A DNA stretch of 63,623 nt from Gnomoniopsis sp. IMI 355080 (GCA_027946555.1 JAPEVC010000207.1:1-63623), one strand, 5' to 3'. Shown: positions 33,345-45,654, counted from the stretch's first letter. The notes: a model not told the origin generated them from the sequence alone. Numbers and translations are program-made.

Positions 33345-35200
33345 ATGCACCCGGGGATGAACGGTAAGAGAGCATCCGTAATCCTGTCCGAAGACGCCGC
33401 CGCCGCTATGTATCACGGGAACGGAAAACGAGACAACGTACATCGGGTGTACAAAGTCAAAGTCACAGAGGATGTCAGAATATGGTCTGGTAACGCTCAT
33501 CCCATGGGCAAACGCAACGGCGACTCTTGTCCAGCAAGTTTCTCCTTGTGCGCTGCATCGCTAGGCGGTGACTGCTGCCCCGAGAACTATGCTTGTGCCC
33601 AGAGTTCCTGTTATGCGACCACATCTGCGGTGTCTGTATGTGCGGGCGCAACTGGGATGTTCGCGTGCCCCCTGTCTCTAGGTGGAGGATGCTGCCGACA
33701 AGGTGAGTGATATATTATTTTTTGACGAGCCAGGTCTTTTTGGGGGAGGGTGCTCCGCCATGCGCGTCGTTTGGCCAATGTGGTAGTTGACCGCTTTCTA
33801 TAGGACTTATCTGCGCAGCTGAGGGCTGCTCCCCTCCCGCTGGGGCTACATACACGATGACATGTCCAACAGGATACTCGTCGTGCCCGGCGTCGTTGAA
33901 TGGTGGCTGTTGTGCCAATGGCATGGGCTGCGCTGTGGAATCTTGCTACACACTCTCTCCTGCCACAACAACGCTCACATACACGACGACAGAAGACGGC
34001 ACTGCTCTGACCGTCACAAGCACATCTGTCACCACGCCCACGCCAACTACGATCTCCACAGTCTCTGGGGACGGTGCGGTTGCCAAATTCTTTCCTTCGA
34101 CAGTATCAAAAACAGAGGCTACTGCAAGCGCTGGCTCGTCGAGTGATGCCACTAGCGGTGGTGGCGGTTTATCAAAAGGAGCCATCGGCGGAATTGTTGC
34201 GGCAGCGGCCCTTATTCTCGTCGCCGTCCTCGTCGCCGCTTTCTTCATTATCAAACGCCTCAAACACACGGAGCAAGTCGTCCAGGTACACGGGGATACA
34301 ACATCCGGTACCCGCACACGCCAAACGACCGAGAAGAAATCTGAGGTCAATGTGCGCGTGATTCCTACTCCGTCCGAGGTCGATGCTATGGACTATGACC
34401 CCTTGATGATGAATTCCAGCGTCGCGTCTCCCCAGAGACCGGGCCATCAACCTCATATGGCCCATAACAGGGCCCGTGGCGGGTCCGACACAGCCAGTCA
34501 ACCAAGCTTGTGGAGCGGTCAGTCCGCCACCAGATGGAACACCCCCAGTGTGAACTCTGATGCGGCGGATGACAACGTCTATTTTGAGCTCCCCCCGCGC
34601 GCTTACCAGCATCCCGAGGGACGGCCTGCGATACGCCAGAGCGTCAACAGCAACGACTCGGCGTACAGCTATCACAATTTCGCCAACGCACACGGTCGCA
34701 ACGCCAGCAATGCCTCAGAGCTGTCCACCGGCAGCGATGACAATGGCTCGCAGCACGGCATTGGCTCCCCATTGATGCCGATCGAGCTAGGCGTTGATGG
34801 AGAGTTCAGGCCCGAGCTACCCGGCACAGGAACCGACCTTGAGGGCAATAGCGGGTATCGCCAGCGCCGGCCTCGGCGGGCGGGTACCGCGACGAGCATC
34901 AACGATATGGTCTCGCCAATGTCGATGCGGCCGGGCGCAGCGCCGCCAGCGAGTCGCCAGCGGAGGAGAGGCAATAGTCAGACGGTGAGCCCGATGGAGG
35001 GACGGCCCACCGCGGACGGCAGCGGGAGGAGTGGCCTCGGCAGTATTGATGAGTCGGCAAGTAGATCGGCCACACAATCACTGCATGGACACTATGGTCC
35101 AGCTATAGGCGGGCCGGAGATTGATTTTGGGAACCCGCCACCTGTGCCTGGCTTCGTGCCGCTCGACCGGCCAAGCCAGGACGAGTCCGAGAGACAGTAA
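33345..35200 (+). CDS. Single-pass membrane protein with cysteine-rich ectodomain; 5' end uncertain
   Basis: Exons 33345-33702 and 33804-35200 (101-nt intron, GTGAGT...TATAG, phase 1) give 584 residues from the ATG used. Three cysteine modules of the form CP-x5-C-x5-GGxCC (first at C62) precede a Thr/Ser-rich stalk. A membrane helix (GAIGGIVAAAALILVAVLV, about 245-265) with a KRLK stop follows, then a cytosolic Ser/Pro/Asn-rich tail of about 310 residues. The layout resembles fungal wall-sensor or Mid2/WSC-like surface proteins; no exact family is recognised. No signal peptide follows the ATG, so an upstream exon is likely, or the N-terminus reaches the lumen as a type III protein. The N-terminal 57 residues hold three GKR sites (9, 29, 57), possible Kexin sites. 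A donor-like GGTAAGAG at 33362 may mean the first exon is misjoined. Confidence 0.7.
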
Positions 35201-36114
35201 TGAGGGACGAGCTTTCAATTTTTTGCATGATTCGTGAGTTACAGTCACATGTAGGCGCAGGTTCGGTGTACTCTATGGTTTCGATGGAATCGAGGCACAT
35301 ACAATCTAGCGGGCGTTAATTGGGTAAATTGACAAAGTGTTGCATGGTTCTATCTTTCTAGCCTGCGAATATTCAACGATAATTTGGCTAAAGGCGATAT
35401 TTATGTTACAGAGCCCGATTATCGAGAAGTATGTACAATTCACGGCACGCCTGAAGCCTGGGCACCTCCGACGACTCCACTCCACTCAACCAACAGATTT
35501 CGCGAGATGTTGGCACAGCACAGCAAATCACAGATGAGCTTTCCAGAGAACTTCTCTGTAGAACGAAGCCTGCCTAATGTATTTGTCAATTGTGTGTACC
35601 ATAGCTGGATGCTCGATGCGTAACCTTCCGGTCCCGGAATTGCTGAGCAGCGGACATTGACAAGAAACACGATCCAGCCAGGCAATTTGTCAATGTAGCA
35701 ATGCATTGGCTCATCACAACAGGTTCATTGGAGTGCCATGGTAACAAGTCCACAATTCTACCCTGCGTGCCAGGCGTGCACGAGCCCAACCAAAGCCCCT
35801 GCCAGCCCTGAGTAGGGGTTTGTGGGGGCCTTGGGTATCATGGCACTGAGTGTGGATCTGTGTTTGAACAGCCCCGGAGGTGGAGTTTGTGACGTGTTGT
35901 CTGCTTTCCACGCTTCGTAACAAAGTACAACATAAAGTTTTTGATCTTCCTCAAGTCTAGGCAAAGACTAGACGTAGTTGCAATCAGAGCTCCCCATTCA
36001 AGCCTTCTCGAATACACATAATTTATATATTAGAGTGCCTTGTGCATTAGTTGAAACTTGGCCTTTCCAGGGCTTGTTGTTTTGTCATTGGTTATCTTTT
36101 ACTAAACCGATATC
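35201..36114. other. Intergenic, no gene seen
   Basis: 3' flank of the membrane-protein gene and promoter of the PLD-like gene. Only short frames without resemblance to known proteins are present. Confidence 0.5.
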
Positions 36115-38783
36115 ATGGCAAGAGGCGGACGGACAGCAGAAGATGATGAGACATGGCGACCGTCAAAGGAGGATGCCCTCGCAGAGTACGATGATGAGAT
36201 TTTGGACGAGGAGATGGTAGAAGAAGAACCTAGGACCGAGAGGCAATCTTCATCAAGGGCTTCTCCTGGTGCTCAACGCAAGAAGACCAGTCATCGAACG
36301 AAGCGCGATGATGGTGATGATGGTGCTTGGAAGCCCACGGATGAAGATCTCGAGGATGAGGAGCTCGAAGTTCAGGAGATGGTGAATCACCAGTTGATGG
36401 CCGAAGACTCTGCCGCTGAGTCCAAGCCCAAGAAACACGCTTCGTCAAAGACATCCAAAACGGCCAAAGCATCCAAGCCATCGACCCCTCGCAAGAAGCC
36501 CGTGGGTCGACCCAAGCACCAGGATGACGATGTGTGGAAGCCAGAGGGCGAAGACGAGGAGAATGAGGAGCCGGAAGACGAGGACAGCACCTATGAGGAC
36601 AGCGCAGATGATGAGCCGTCGATGCCGAAGCGTACACCTCCCAGACAGGCGAAGAAGCGACCGGCCGCGAGCTCGGCTGGTAGTCCCGAATTGCACAAGA
36701 CCACCAAGCCTGGACTTGCCTCGCCTAAACATCGCCTCACCACGGCCACCAACAGGAAGGCTCCTGACTTTGTCGTCAGGGGCACGAACGATGAAGCACC
36801 TTTCACGTTCACAGCGTACCGTGGAGAGGGTATGGTTATGCTGGCGATGAACTGGAAGAACGGCACGCCTCCTGATGATTTTGTCGGATTTGTGATTGAG
36901 TATACTGAGCCTCAGTCATCCAAATGTGAGTTTATATACACTTTATTCTTTCCTGTCCCTCAGCAACCAACGGCGGGAGTCCATGACTAACATAAGTCGC
37001 ACCTAGGGTGGCCAATCCCAAATTATTGCACGTTTCCTGGTGAGGCTGCTCATACGGGTCCTGATGCCCATTCGAGTCGTCTTTCACCCATCCAACGCTT
37101 CCGGTGGATCCACTTCCCCTTCAACATCGAGACCGCCGGACACTTTCACTACAGGGTCACGCCAGCGTTCATGACCGGTGAGAGTGGTGCCGAGCACACG
37201 TTGAGCTACGGAGAACCCCAGAACGTCAAGATCGAACTGATTGCCGACACGTACCCGGGCAAGATGAACGTTGCCTTTACCCGAGGCTTTGTCTCTTCCA
37301 AGGCCTTCGTCAAGAAGTATGGAACGGATGGCGGCGTGGGAAGCATCCTTCCTGCGAAAGCGAATGAAGGTCTCGACTTCAAGGCCGAAGACCCCGAGCT
37401 GGAGGAGAAAGCCTTGTCCTGGATGGGCTTCGAGGCACGCCAGGTGATCCTCACGGCCCTCGATGCCGCCATCCAAGACAAGACGGCAGAGGTCCGTATG
37501 CTGGCCTACGACTTCAACAACCCAGAGATTGTGCTCCGCCTCCAGAAGCTCGGAAAGAGAGTGAAAATCATTATTGATGATTCTGACTCGCACGCTAGCC
37601 CTGACGATGCCGAAACAAAGGCCGCCGCGATGTTGGAAAAGACGGCGGGCAAGGACAATGTTCAACGTCAGCATATGGGCGGCCTGCAGCATAACAAGGT
37701 GCTCGTCGTGGACGGCGCAGAGACCAAGATTGCGATCGGAGGATCAACAAACTTTTCGTGGCGTGGTCTCTACGTCCAGAACAACAACCTTGTGGCCCTC
37801 CAGGGACAACAGCCCGTGGACGTGTTCAAGGCGGCCTTTGACAATTACTGGGCGCACCCAAACGACACGGACGGGTTCTACAAGACCGAGTCGGCAGAGT
37901 GGAACGACCTTGGCTTGGGCGTTGATGCTCAAGTGACGTTCTCCCCACACAGCTCGAAAGCAGGTGCTCTGGACGGCATCGCTGCCGACATCAAGTCTAC
38001 TGAATCGAGCTTGTTCTATTCCCTAGCCTTCCTTTACGAGACGCCCGGCGTCATTCGCGAAGCCATTGAGAAAAAGGTAAAAGCCCCAGCTATCCGATAT
38101 CTCACACCCTTTTCCATACCCAGGAGTAATGTCTTCAGATTATCGAGATTTGAGAAAAAGTCACTGGCTGCTTATAGCATTGCACTGTCGAAGGTGTCTT
38201 GGGGATCTGCTACATCCCAAGACACCCCCCAGTGACTCCTTCTACAATTTTGAAATCTCCGAGACCCCGATAACATATTCTTACTAACCGATCATGCAAA
38301 AAACAGGTGGTTCAAAAAGGCGTCATGGTATACGGCCTAGCCGACAAATCCGTAGGCGGTCTAGATGTGCGCCACAACGCCAACCCACCCATTGCCTACC
38401 CGGAAGAGCTCGGCAACGAGTCCGCCGGCGGCTCCGGCGCCCGCATGCACCACAAGTTCGTGGTCATCGACTTCAACAAGCCCACCGCGCGCGTCTACAC
38501 GGGCTCGCACAACTTCAGCAATGCGGCCGACCTGAAGAACGCCGAGAACTTGTTCCTCATCCGGGATCAGCGCATCGCGACGGCGTACATGATCGAGGCG
38601 GTGGCCATGTTTGACCACTATGAAGTCCGGGACCACGTAGAGAAGAAGAAGAAGGCCGAGGCCAAGGGCGAGGCGCATGCCATCCACCTCAGAATGCCGC
38701 CTACCAAGGGGGAGAAGCCATGGTGGGATCAGTATTGGACTGTGAAGCAGAAGATACAGGATCGCGAGATGTTCGGAGTATGA
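36115..38783 (+). CDS. Phospholipase-D-like phosphodiesterase with acidic N-terminal extension
   Basis: Three exons (36115-36925, 37007-38076, 38307-38783) give 785 residues. Both HxKxxxxD motifs are complete: LQHNKVLVVDG followed by GGSTNFS, and MHHKFVVID followed by TGSHNFS, so a catalytic PLD fold is likely. About the first 220 residues are acidic and Lys/Ser/Pro-rich. They carry three spaced copies of a D/E-x-W-(K/R)-P motif (DETWRPSKED, DGAWKPTDED, DDVWKPEGED) and an AT-hook-like RKKPVGRPK, which suggests a nuclear or chromatin-bound protein. The substrate (phospholipid or nucleic-acid phosphodiester) cannot be decided. Intron 2 is long for this window (230 nt, with TTACTAACC near its end). 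The exon 1/2 junction reads SSK-WWPIPNYC and is the least certain point. Confidence 0.8.
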
Positions 38784-39201
38784 GTCCTCCGTAGTTTACA
38801 CTCGGTCGAGTCGTTGTAACAGAATGAAAGCTTTCTGTTGAGCTTCTTTGAACAAGTGGAGAAGCTCACGCTCGATAATTCAACCACCTATCAGATGGGG
38901 GGGAGTGGGAAATAAAAGTCAGAAAATGTTTCGTTCGTTCATCGTAACGCATCTATGCGAACGCCGCGTCATTCGTAACAAAACAGCCCAAAACAAACAA
39001 TGCAATCTGGTATCTCCCCAGTGAAACACACATTGCGTAAGCCCAAGGAAACGCAACCCCACAGATAAAAAGAAACGAGGACCCCGATGATGCGGAATGA
39101 AGCCTGCTCCGAGTATGCACAAACTGACTGCGCGTCCCATATCAACATCATTCGTCGGCGCTTGTCTTTCCTAAGCCAGCACTGTAGTAATACAAGATGT
39201 A
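38784..39201. other. Convergent intergenic region
   Basis: 3' flanks of the PLD-like gene (+) and the Det1-like gene (-). Nothing else is seen. Confidence 0.5.
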
Positions 39202-41061
39202 CTAGTACACGCTCCCCTTGATACTTCGGTCCTCTATTTCAGCCTTGTCAAGATCCCCGAGGTCACTGAGCTCATCCACATCTCGATCATTATTCTTTTC
39301 GCGCTCATCATCAGCATGTTCCTCTTCATGGTGCTCTACTCCGTGCTCGCCATGCTCACAGCATACGCTCTCGCTGCTGCTCACTGGTGAGTCACCTAGC
39401 CTATTGGCCATTGTGTGGCGACCCATGCCGCTCTGATCACGCTTCGCCGTATCGTCGCCGAGGACTAACTTGTCCATGCTAGTTACTATACCCAGCGGGG
39501 TTGATGATGATGCCGCAGCAACCGGTGCCTTGCCGCCCCCAGACTCTGTAATAGCCATCATCCGCCGTCGCTGCAGACGCGCACGCTCATCCTCAGATGA
39601 GTCAGCGTCACTGTTGGCGCGGGAGTTTTGCCCTGAATAGGAGCCGCCGAAATCACGGCCACGTGCGTGCGAGCGGTGCGCGGGTGGGGATTGCATGTCT
39701 TGTGCACGCAGACGGTCGTCCACGGAGATAAAACTCGGTGTACCGTCCGGGCTGGACACAACCTCGTCCCGGGCTCTGGTCACGTCAATGTGGGGCGTAC
39801 GACTCTTGTTCTGTATCTCATCGGCGGACAGATAATCCTCCTCGTCCTCTGAGATAAAACGCCTAGCCTGCCGCCGCAAGCCCAGGCTCGAGCTCGGCGT
39901 AGAAGTCCCGTTGGTGGTGGGCGGCGTGGCGATGCCCTGGGTAGAGTGGGAGAGCCCCGAAGCGGCGCTAGGTGAGCTCTGAGGGTTCGCGGTTACGGGG
40001 GAGGGCACAACGGATAGATTCGGGTGGACTGAGGTGCCATCGCGCTTCACGAGATCGGCGAGCGCAGAGCGGATTCGGAACGATTTGTCGTGATTACATC
40101 CGTTTGGACAACCGCCCCAACGCCGAGGCGGAACTATAGGCGATTGTGAGGACGCCAAAGCCTTGTCGAGCTTGTTCACGTCCTTGTTTGTTGGTGTTCC
40201 GGAGCCAACTTTATCCTTCTCCTTTTCTTTCTTCAGGGCGCGTTCCCTACGCAATGCTGACCATGTCCGCAGTTCATTCTCTAGTACGTATTTGCCGCTT
40301 TCCTGCTTGTTCATGATGAGGAACTCGCAGTGGTTGATATTCCGCAGGTCCTCGAAATACTCGACGGAGAAATGATACCACTTCATGAGGAAGACTCGAG
40401 ACATCAGACCGTGGGTAACTGTGATCGAGTGCCGGATTAGCGAAGGGCTAGTACCATTAAGAGCAGCACTTCAACATACCAAGAACACAGACACTAGCAA
40501 AATCATCCTCTCCAAACTGCCTCCACAAACTTTCGTTGAAGCCTGATACCCGGTCATATGCATCGGCGGCGCTTTCACCATCGGGTATCCTGTAGAAGAA
40601 GTGACCATAGTCGGCACGTTCCTGCCACATACGCTCCATCTCGGCGCTGCAAGGCTGGAAGTTGCCAAAATCCTGCTCGCGCAGCCTTGGCTCCTCGTAT
40701 ACCTTGATGTTGTTCCGCTTGAAGGGCGAGGGCTCCGGATCGTCGCTTGTCAGTGTAGCGAGGATGCCCTCGGTTGTCTCGCGCGTGCGGCGGTAGGGTG
40801 AAGTGAAGAAGTGCAATGTGTCGTCGGCGCGGAGCATGTTGCGCAGCCGGCGACCAGCATCGTGGGCTTGGTTCCAGCCATCCGGAGTCAGCTTTACGCG
40901 GTGGTCCGGGATAGTTTGGTGGATTTCACGGTTCTCTGGCGGGAGGAGGGGTCAGCGGCAACGAAGTGGGTCTTGTAAGGGGAAGAGGGGGGGTAACAGA
41001 ACATACTATTTCCCTCTGACTGTCCATGGCGGACGAGGATGATAAGGCGAGGCTTTGCCAT
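39202..41061 (-). CDS. DET1: Histidine phosphatase superfamily protein, Det1-like
   Basis: Exons read downward: 41061-41007, 40935-40480 and 40418-39202, giving 575 residues with phase 1 at both junctions. The phosphoglycerate-mutase fold has the catalytic LVRHGQSEGN (His12), KNREIHQTIPDHRVKLT, SPYRRTRET, the acid region IPDGESAADAYDR and the second catalytic His in VTHGLMSR. The core (about 1-240) matches yeast Det1 (YDR051C), an acid phosphatase linked to ergosterol transport. The last 330 residues are a low-complexity Ser/Asp/Glu tail common in filamentous fungal orthologues. The first junction restores the conserved SEGNKNR. Confidence 0.85.
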
Positions 41062-41333
41062 GGCGCGGTCAGCTTGTTGCTATGAGCAAAGAGGTCTAAC
41101 AACCAAGGCGGGTGGCAAGAACTAGAGAGGGTGTATTTGTAGGCAGAGACTAGTGAGGGACGCCCAGTCGCTTGCACAAGGACGGACAGGACAGGATGCA
41201 ATGCGGATAGTGACAGAGGGGCTTGTTGGATATAAACAAGACGATAAGGCTGTGCTACAGCGTGTGCGCGGGCGTGCCGGCGGGCGAAGAGCAGAGCTAG
41301 GCAAGGTAATGACGAGCAAGTGATGATGTGATG

Positions 41334-41350
41334 GGTTAGGTTAGGTTAGG
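41334..41350. repeat. Short TTAGG tandem repeat
   Basis: GGTTAGGTTAGGTTAGG, three 5-base units. It is not the TTAGGG telomere repeat of ascomycetes and sits in a promoter region. Confidence 0.7.
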
Positions 41351-41846
41351 TCAGAGGGTAGGTTTGGTTCGGTGTAATAGATAGAGTTGAACGTCTAAGT
41401 ACCCCTTTGCGTTTGCTCTGCGGATCAGGAGCCATCCGAACGACAATGCTGTCGAGAAAGCAGGACGAGGCAAGGTTAAACTCGGCGGAGTCGAAACGGC
41501 GAGCAACAGTCTACCTCTGATGTACCTAGGTAGCAGGTAAAAGGCAGGTATGTACCGGAAAGAGCGTTTAGAACAGAGCGTCTAGACAAGAGATAGAGAC
41601 AGGAATGCTGCAAGCGGGCGAGCGGCGGAGGGCGGCAGCGGGGCACCGAGGCAGGAGGCGGGGTGTTCAAGACACTAGACAAGGACAATGGAGAATCAGT
41701 TGTTCTGAATGGGTCTGCCGCCGTCTGTGGTTTGTGGTAGGTCAGGTCAGGTCAGGTTGGGGCCAAAGCTGCGGTTGGAAGAAAATTGGTTTTGAGGTTG
41801 TTGGATGACAACTCAGGCGGAGGCTGCATATGCCTCGCAGGTCAGA

Positions 41847-41886
41847 GGCAGGCTGGCAGGCTGGCAGGCTGGCAGGCTGGCAGGCC
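41847..41886. repeat. Minisatellite of GGCAGGCT, five units
   Basis: The 8-base unit is repeated head to tail with the last unit altered (GGCAGGCC). It lies about 0.8 kb upstream of the Det1-like gene start. Confidence 0.85.
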
Positions 41887-43255
41887 GGTACTATAGTAGT
41901 CTGATGGTGCGACTTTATGTGGAGACTGGCTCCATGATTTTTCCATGATCAGCACCCATGCGCTCCTCCTGTTGGGCCCAGGTGGCGCCCCTGGCCCCCG
42001 AAAGCGTTTCAAACACCAACCATATTCCGTGTGTTTCTATAGGCCGGGCACTCCCGAGGTTACTGCCCTATTCGAAACTTACACGGTATAGCAGTCAGCA
42101 GCCGGGACAAATAGGAACGGGAATACCAACTAATGTAGGTACAGTACATAGTACCACTAGTTTTTGCCTATCGCTTGATAGCTCCCTCCGTCCGGTCTTT
42201 CCTGACTAGGAGGTCCTATGTCGAAAGAAAAAAAAGAAGAAAAAAGAAGAAAAAACAGGGCGGGCAGGCCATGTCGACTGACTGACTGATCAGCTGGCGT
42301 GCGCATCCCAACAATGTCAGCACGTTAATAGAAAGACAGATCGCCCAGTCACACCAGACCACGCCGCATGCTGATTGCCGCAGGGTCTACCAGGTCCACG
42401 GATAGCTCTACCGACGAGAGGCCATCCTGTCACATTCACATTTCTTGAAAAACCTCCGTTTCCGTTCCCGTTCCCGATAAGGCTGAAGGACCCTGTCAGT
42501 CAACCCTTGGGGTCATGTCGTTCGTTTCAAACCAGTCATATTCCGGTATAACTTGGGTCCAATAACCTTATGCACATAATCAAATGACCCTACACAGCTA
42601 TATAGAGTTCAAATGTGTTGCATTCCGATTATCCCTCGGTATGCCGCAGTGTCCTGCGAGCCTCTCCGGACGGTCTCTTCGAATAGCCTCGCCGGATCTA
42701 CGTGCCGGCCTCCCGGGAACTTGTAAGGGGCATCGGAAAGCACACTACTGATCGTTATCCCCGGCAACCTGCGCCCATCCTTCGAGCCACAGACCCGCCC
42801 CCTAATCCATCCCCTTCAACACATTAGGCTGCTGATTTGACTTGAACATACGGATGTATGAATGAATCACGATCGACAATGAATACCTTTGATACCTCTT
42901 GAAATGAGCGTCGGATTTGACCGCTTCTTTTCCGCTTGAATATGCTAGCTATGCTACCTCGCAGCTCGCCTGTCACGCAAAGTGCAAAGACGTCAGCAAC
43001 AAGCAGCTGGGACAAGTGGAGGCGTCAATATTATCAATTTTGAGCCAGACTAGCTGCCGGACTAGCGTCTATACCTACATATGCAGCGCAAATCTGATAA
43101 GCCCTCACCGGGTTGAGACATGGCGTTTGATATATGTATGTACAGTCCTCAGTGTCCTGTGTGCAATGATTTTGAGAATGTCGCGGTGCTCAATGCCATG
43201 AAATTCCCCTGCCGTGAAGACCTGGGACTTGACGCAAGCAACGTTGCCGCCCATC

Positions 43256-45031
43256 ATGACCATCTGCAAGGCCGTGCTAAAGCTTATCCTCGTGGCAATC
43301 CAGGGCCTGCGAGGCGCCCAAGCCCTCAACGCCTCGACCACCCTGGTGCCGACCTCATTCTTCCCTCTAGAGCAATATGCCGGGACTCCAGAGCTCTTCC
43401 CCATGGTCCCATGCGGCACTTTTCGCTTGGAGGAGGCTACCATCGATCAGATGCAGCAGGCTATGACAGACGGCACCCTCAAGTCGCAGCAATTGGCCAT
43501 GTGCTACATCACTCGCACGTACCAGACCAACGCATACATCAATACTCTTCTCCAGCTGAACCCGGATGTCCTCTCTATCGCCGCACAAATGGACGCCGAG
43601 AGAGCGGCAGGCAATGTGCGCGGACCCCTCCACGGAATACCTTTCACCGTCAAGGACAATATTGCATCCAAGGACAATCTGGAGACCACGGCCGGTAGCT
43701 GGGCGCTGGTGGGAAGTATAGTCCCACGAGATGCCTTTGTTGTGAAGCAACTACGAGATGCCGGTGCGGTGCTATTTGGCAAAGCGACATTGAGTGAGTG
43801 GGCAGATATGAGGTCGAATGATTACTCGGAAGGGTTTTCAGGCAGAGGTGGGCAGTGCAGGAGTCCGTACAACTTGACACAGACTCCCGGCGGCAGCAGT
43901 TCCGGGAGTGCCTCTGGCGTCGGGGCAAACGCTATTGCCTTCTCGCTCGGAACGGAGACGGATGGGAGTGTGATCAATCCTGCAGAGAGAAACGGTATTG
44001 TTGGTATCAAGCCGACTGTCGGTCTCACCTCCAGGAATGGTGTCATTCCCGAGTCGGAGCACCAGGACACTGTTGGAACGTTTGGCCGGACAGTTCGGGA
44101 TGCAACCTACGCTCTGGATGCCATTTACGGCGTCGATCTCCGCGACAATTACACCTTCGAACAGGAAGGCCAGACACCGGAAGGTGGATACGCGCAATTC
44201 CTCACCAACAAGAATAGTCTGGAAGGCGCCGTGTTTGGACTGCCCTGGAACAGCTTCTGGGTCTACGCCGATTCGGAGCAGCAAGCCATTCTTCTGGACA
44301 TTCTATCTCTCGTTGAGAGTGCAGGGGCCACCATAGTTAACGAGACCGAGATCTTGGACTACGGAACGCTTGTTAGCACCGATGGCTGGGATTGGGATTG
44401 GGGCACGACAAGAGGGTACCCAAATGAGAGCGAGTACACTGTTGTAGCAGTGGACTTCTACAATAACATTGCAACGTACCTCGCCGAGTTAAACAACACC
44501 GAAGTTCGTGGGTTGGAAGACATTGTCCAATACAACTACAACAACGACGGCAGCGAAGGTGGATACCCTTATCCCGACCAAGGCGGAATTCCAGCGTTCG
44601 CCTCTGGACAAGATGGGTTCCTCGCATCTCTCGCAACCAAAGGCATCAAGAACGAAACATACTGGCAAGCCCTCGACTTTACGCAGGGAAAGACGCGAGC
44701 GGGGATCGACTGGGCTCTTGGCGGCGGCGGCCAAACTCTCCCAAACAACTGCACGAAGCTGAACGGGCTGCTTGTCCCACCAGACGTCGGCCAGACCTAT
44801 CAGATCGCAGCTCAGGCTGGATACCCGATGGTGACGGTCCCAGCTGGTGTGCACTCCGACACTCAAATGCCTTTTGGTTTAGCTATCATGCAGACGGCTT
44901 GGGCTGAGGCGGAGATGATCAAGTGGGCGAGCGCTATTGAAGACTTGCAATTGACGACAAAAGGTTTCGAACACAAGAGAACTTTGCCGAAATGGGAATC
45001 GTATCTAGCTAGGAATGTTCCCATTGAATAG
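43256..45031 (+). CDS. Secreted amidase (amidase signature family)
   Basis: Single exon, 591 residues from the ATG at 43256. That ATG is chosen because it opens a signal peptide (MTICKAVLKLILVAI...AQA); the frame upstream lacks another ATG. The amidase-signature core is intact: catalytic Lys in VKDN (about 134), the cis-Ser in GGSSSGSASG (about 214-223), and the nucleophile Ser in GTETDGSVINPA followed by GIVGIKPTVGLTSR. These Ser-cisSer-Lys hydrolases cleave carboxamides; fungal secreted members with several N-glycosylation sites, as here (NAST, NLT, NYT, NES, NNT, NET, NCT), have unknown natural substrates. It is divergent from the Det1-like gene across 2.2 kb. Confidence 0.92.
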   Translation: MTICKAVLKLILVAIQGLRGAQALNASTTLVPTSFFPLEQYAGTPELFPMVPCGTFRLEEATIDQMQQAMTDGTLKSQQLAMCYITRTYQTNAYINTLLQLNPDVLSIAAQMDAERAAGNVRGPLHGIPFTVKDNIASKDNLETTAGSWALVGSIVPRDAFVVKQLRDAGAVLFGKATLSEWADMRSNDYSEGFSGRGGQCRSPYNLTQTPGGSSSGSASGVGANAIAFSLGTETDGSVINPAERNGIVGIKPTVGLTSRNGVIPESEHQDTVGTFGRTVRDATYALDAIYGVDLRDNYTFEQEGQTPEGGYAQFLTNKNSLEGAVFGLPWNSFWVYADSEQQAILLDILSLVESAGATIVNETEILDYGTLVSTDGWDWDWGTTRGYPNESEYTVVAVDFYNNIATYLAELNNTEVRGLEDIVQYNYNNDGSEGGYPYPDQGGIPAFASGQDGFLASLATKGIKNETYWQALDFTQGKTRAGIDWALGGGGQTLPNNCTKLNGLLVPPDVGQTYQIAAQAGYPMVTVPAGVHSDTQMPFGLAIMQTAWAEAEMIKWASAIEDLQLTTKGFEHKRTLPKWESYLARNVPIE

Positions 45032-45654
45032 GCAAAACTCAGACTGTTCATATGAGACCCCGCCAAGTCTTGATTGATCTACAATACGGTAGCAATCATG
45101 GGTTAACGAGAAAGGGAGGTTGGGGGGGGGGATTCTGGCTGCTTCACAAGTCCTTGATTTTCTCAAAGGCGAAAATGGCCTAGTTGTTCGAACTAAGTAA
45201 TTGAAAAGCACTTGAATGGGACAATAGCCCTGTCAGACGAGCTAGGTAGACCATTGCAATCCACTAGACTTACCCAGCCTCGTAATGTCCAATTGCTAGT
45301 AATCGAGGCTGAGACAGTAAAGAGACAACACTTGGCGGCAGTTTCGTATTTGCTAATGTGTTTCAATACGTTAGCACTACTTGTATCTCGCCATGACACT
45401 TGGGTTGAGATACGTATTGCATATTTATGTACGTCTCTCGCAGATAGTGGCTTTCACGCGCGCCTAACATACAAGTATATCCTTGCTCACCGCGCCTAAA
45501 CGTTCACCCCGGCCCAACTTTATCACAAGCGCCCGTCGCCTGCACCACAACGAGCAGCACGTCAACGGCGACCACCTCAACTCTCCAAAAGAAAGAAAGA
45601 AAAGAAGAAACACGCACAACATTAGGCAACGCCAGATCGCCACACACACACATC
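45032..45654. other. Intergenic, no gene seen
   Basis: 3' flank of the amidase gene with a G10 run near 45122, and promoter of the DUF1168 gene with an AAGAAAGAAAGAAAAGAAG purine stretch at about 45590-45608. Confidence 0.5.

Larger units (their letters stand above)
41062..43255. other. Divergent intergenic region with simple repeats
   Basis: Promoters of the Det1-like gene (-) and the amidase gene (+). It has TTAGG and GGCAGGCT tandem repeats, GGTCA-type repeats near 41741-41760, a TACCTAGGTA palindrome at 41523 and a purine run at about 42224-42256. No gene is seen. Confidence 0.55.

Noticed and set aside
41334..41350. TTAGG array as an interstitial telomere
   Set aside because: The unit is five bases, not TTAGGG, with only three copies and inside a promoter region.
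43120..43698. Plus-strand 192-codon frame overlapping the amidase start
   Set aside because: It overlaps the signal peptide and core of the amidase in another frame and has no domain.
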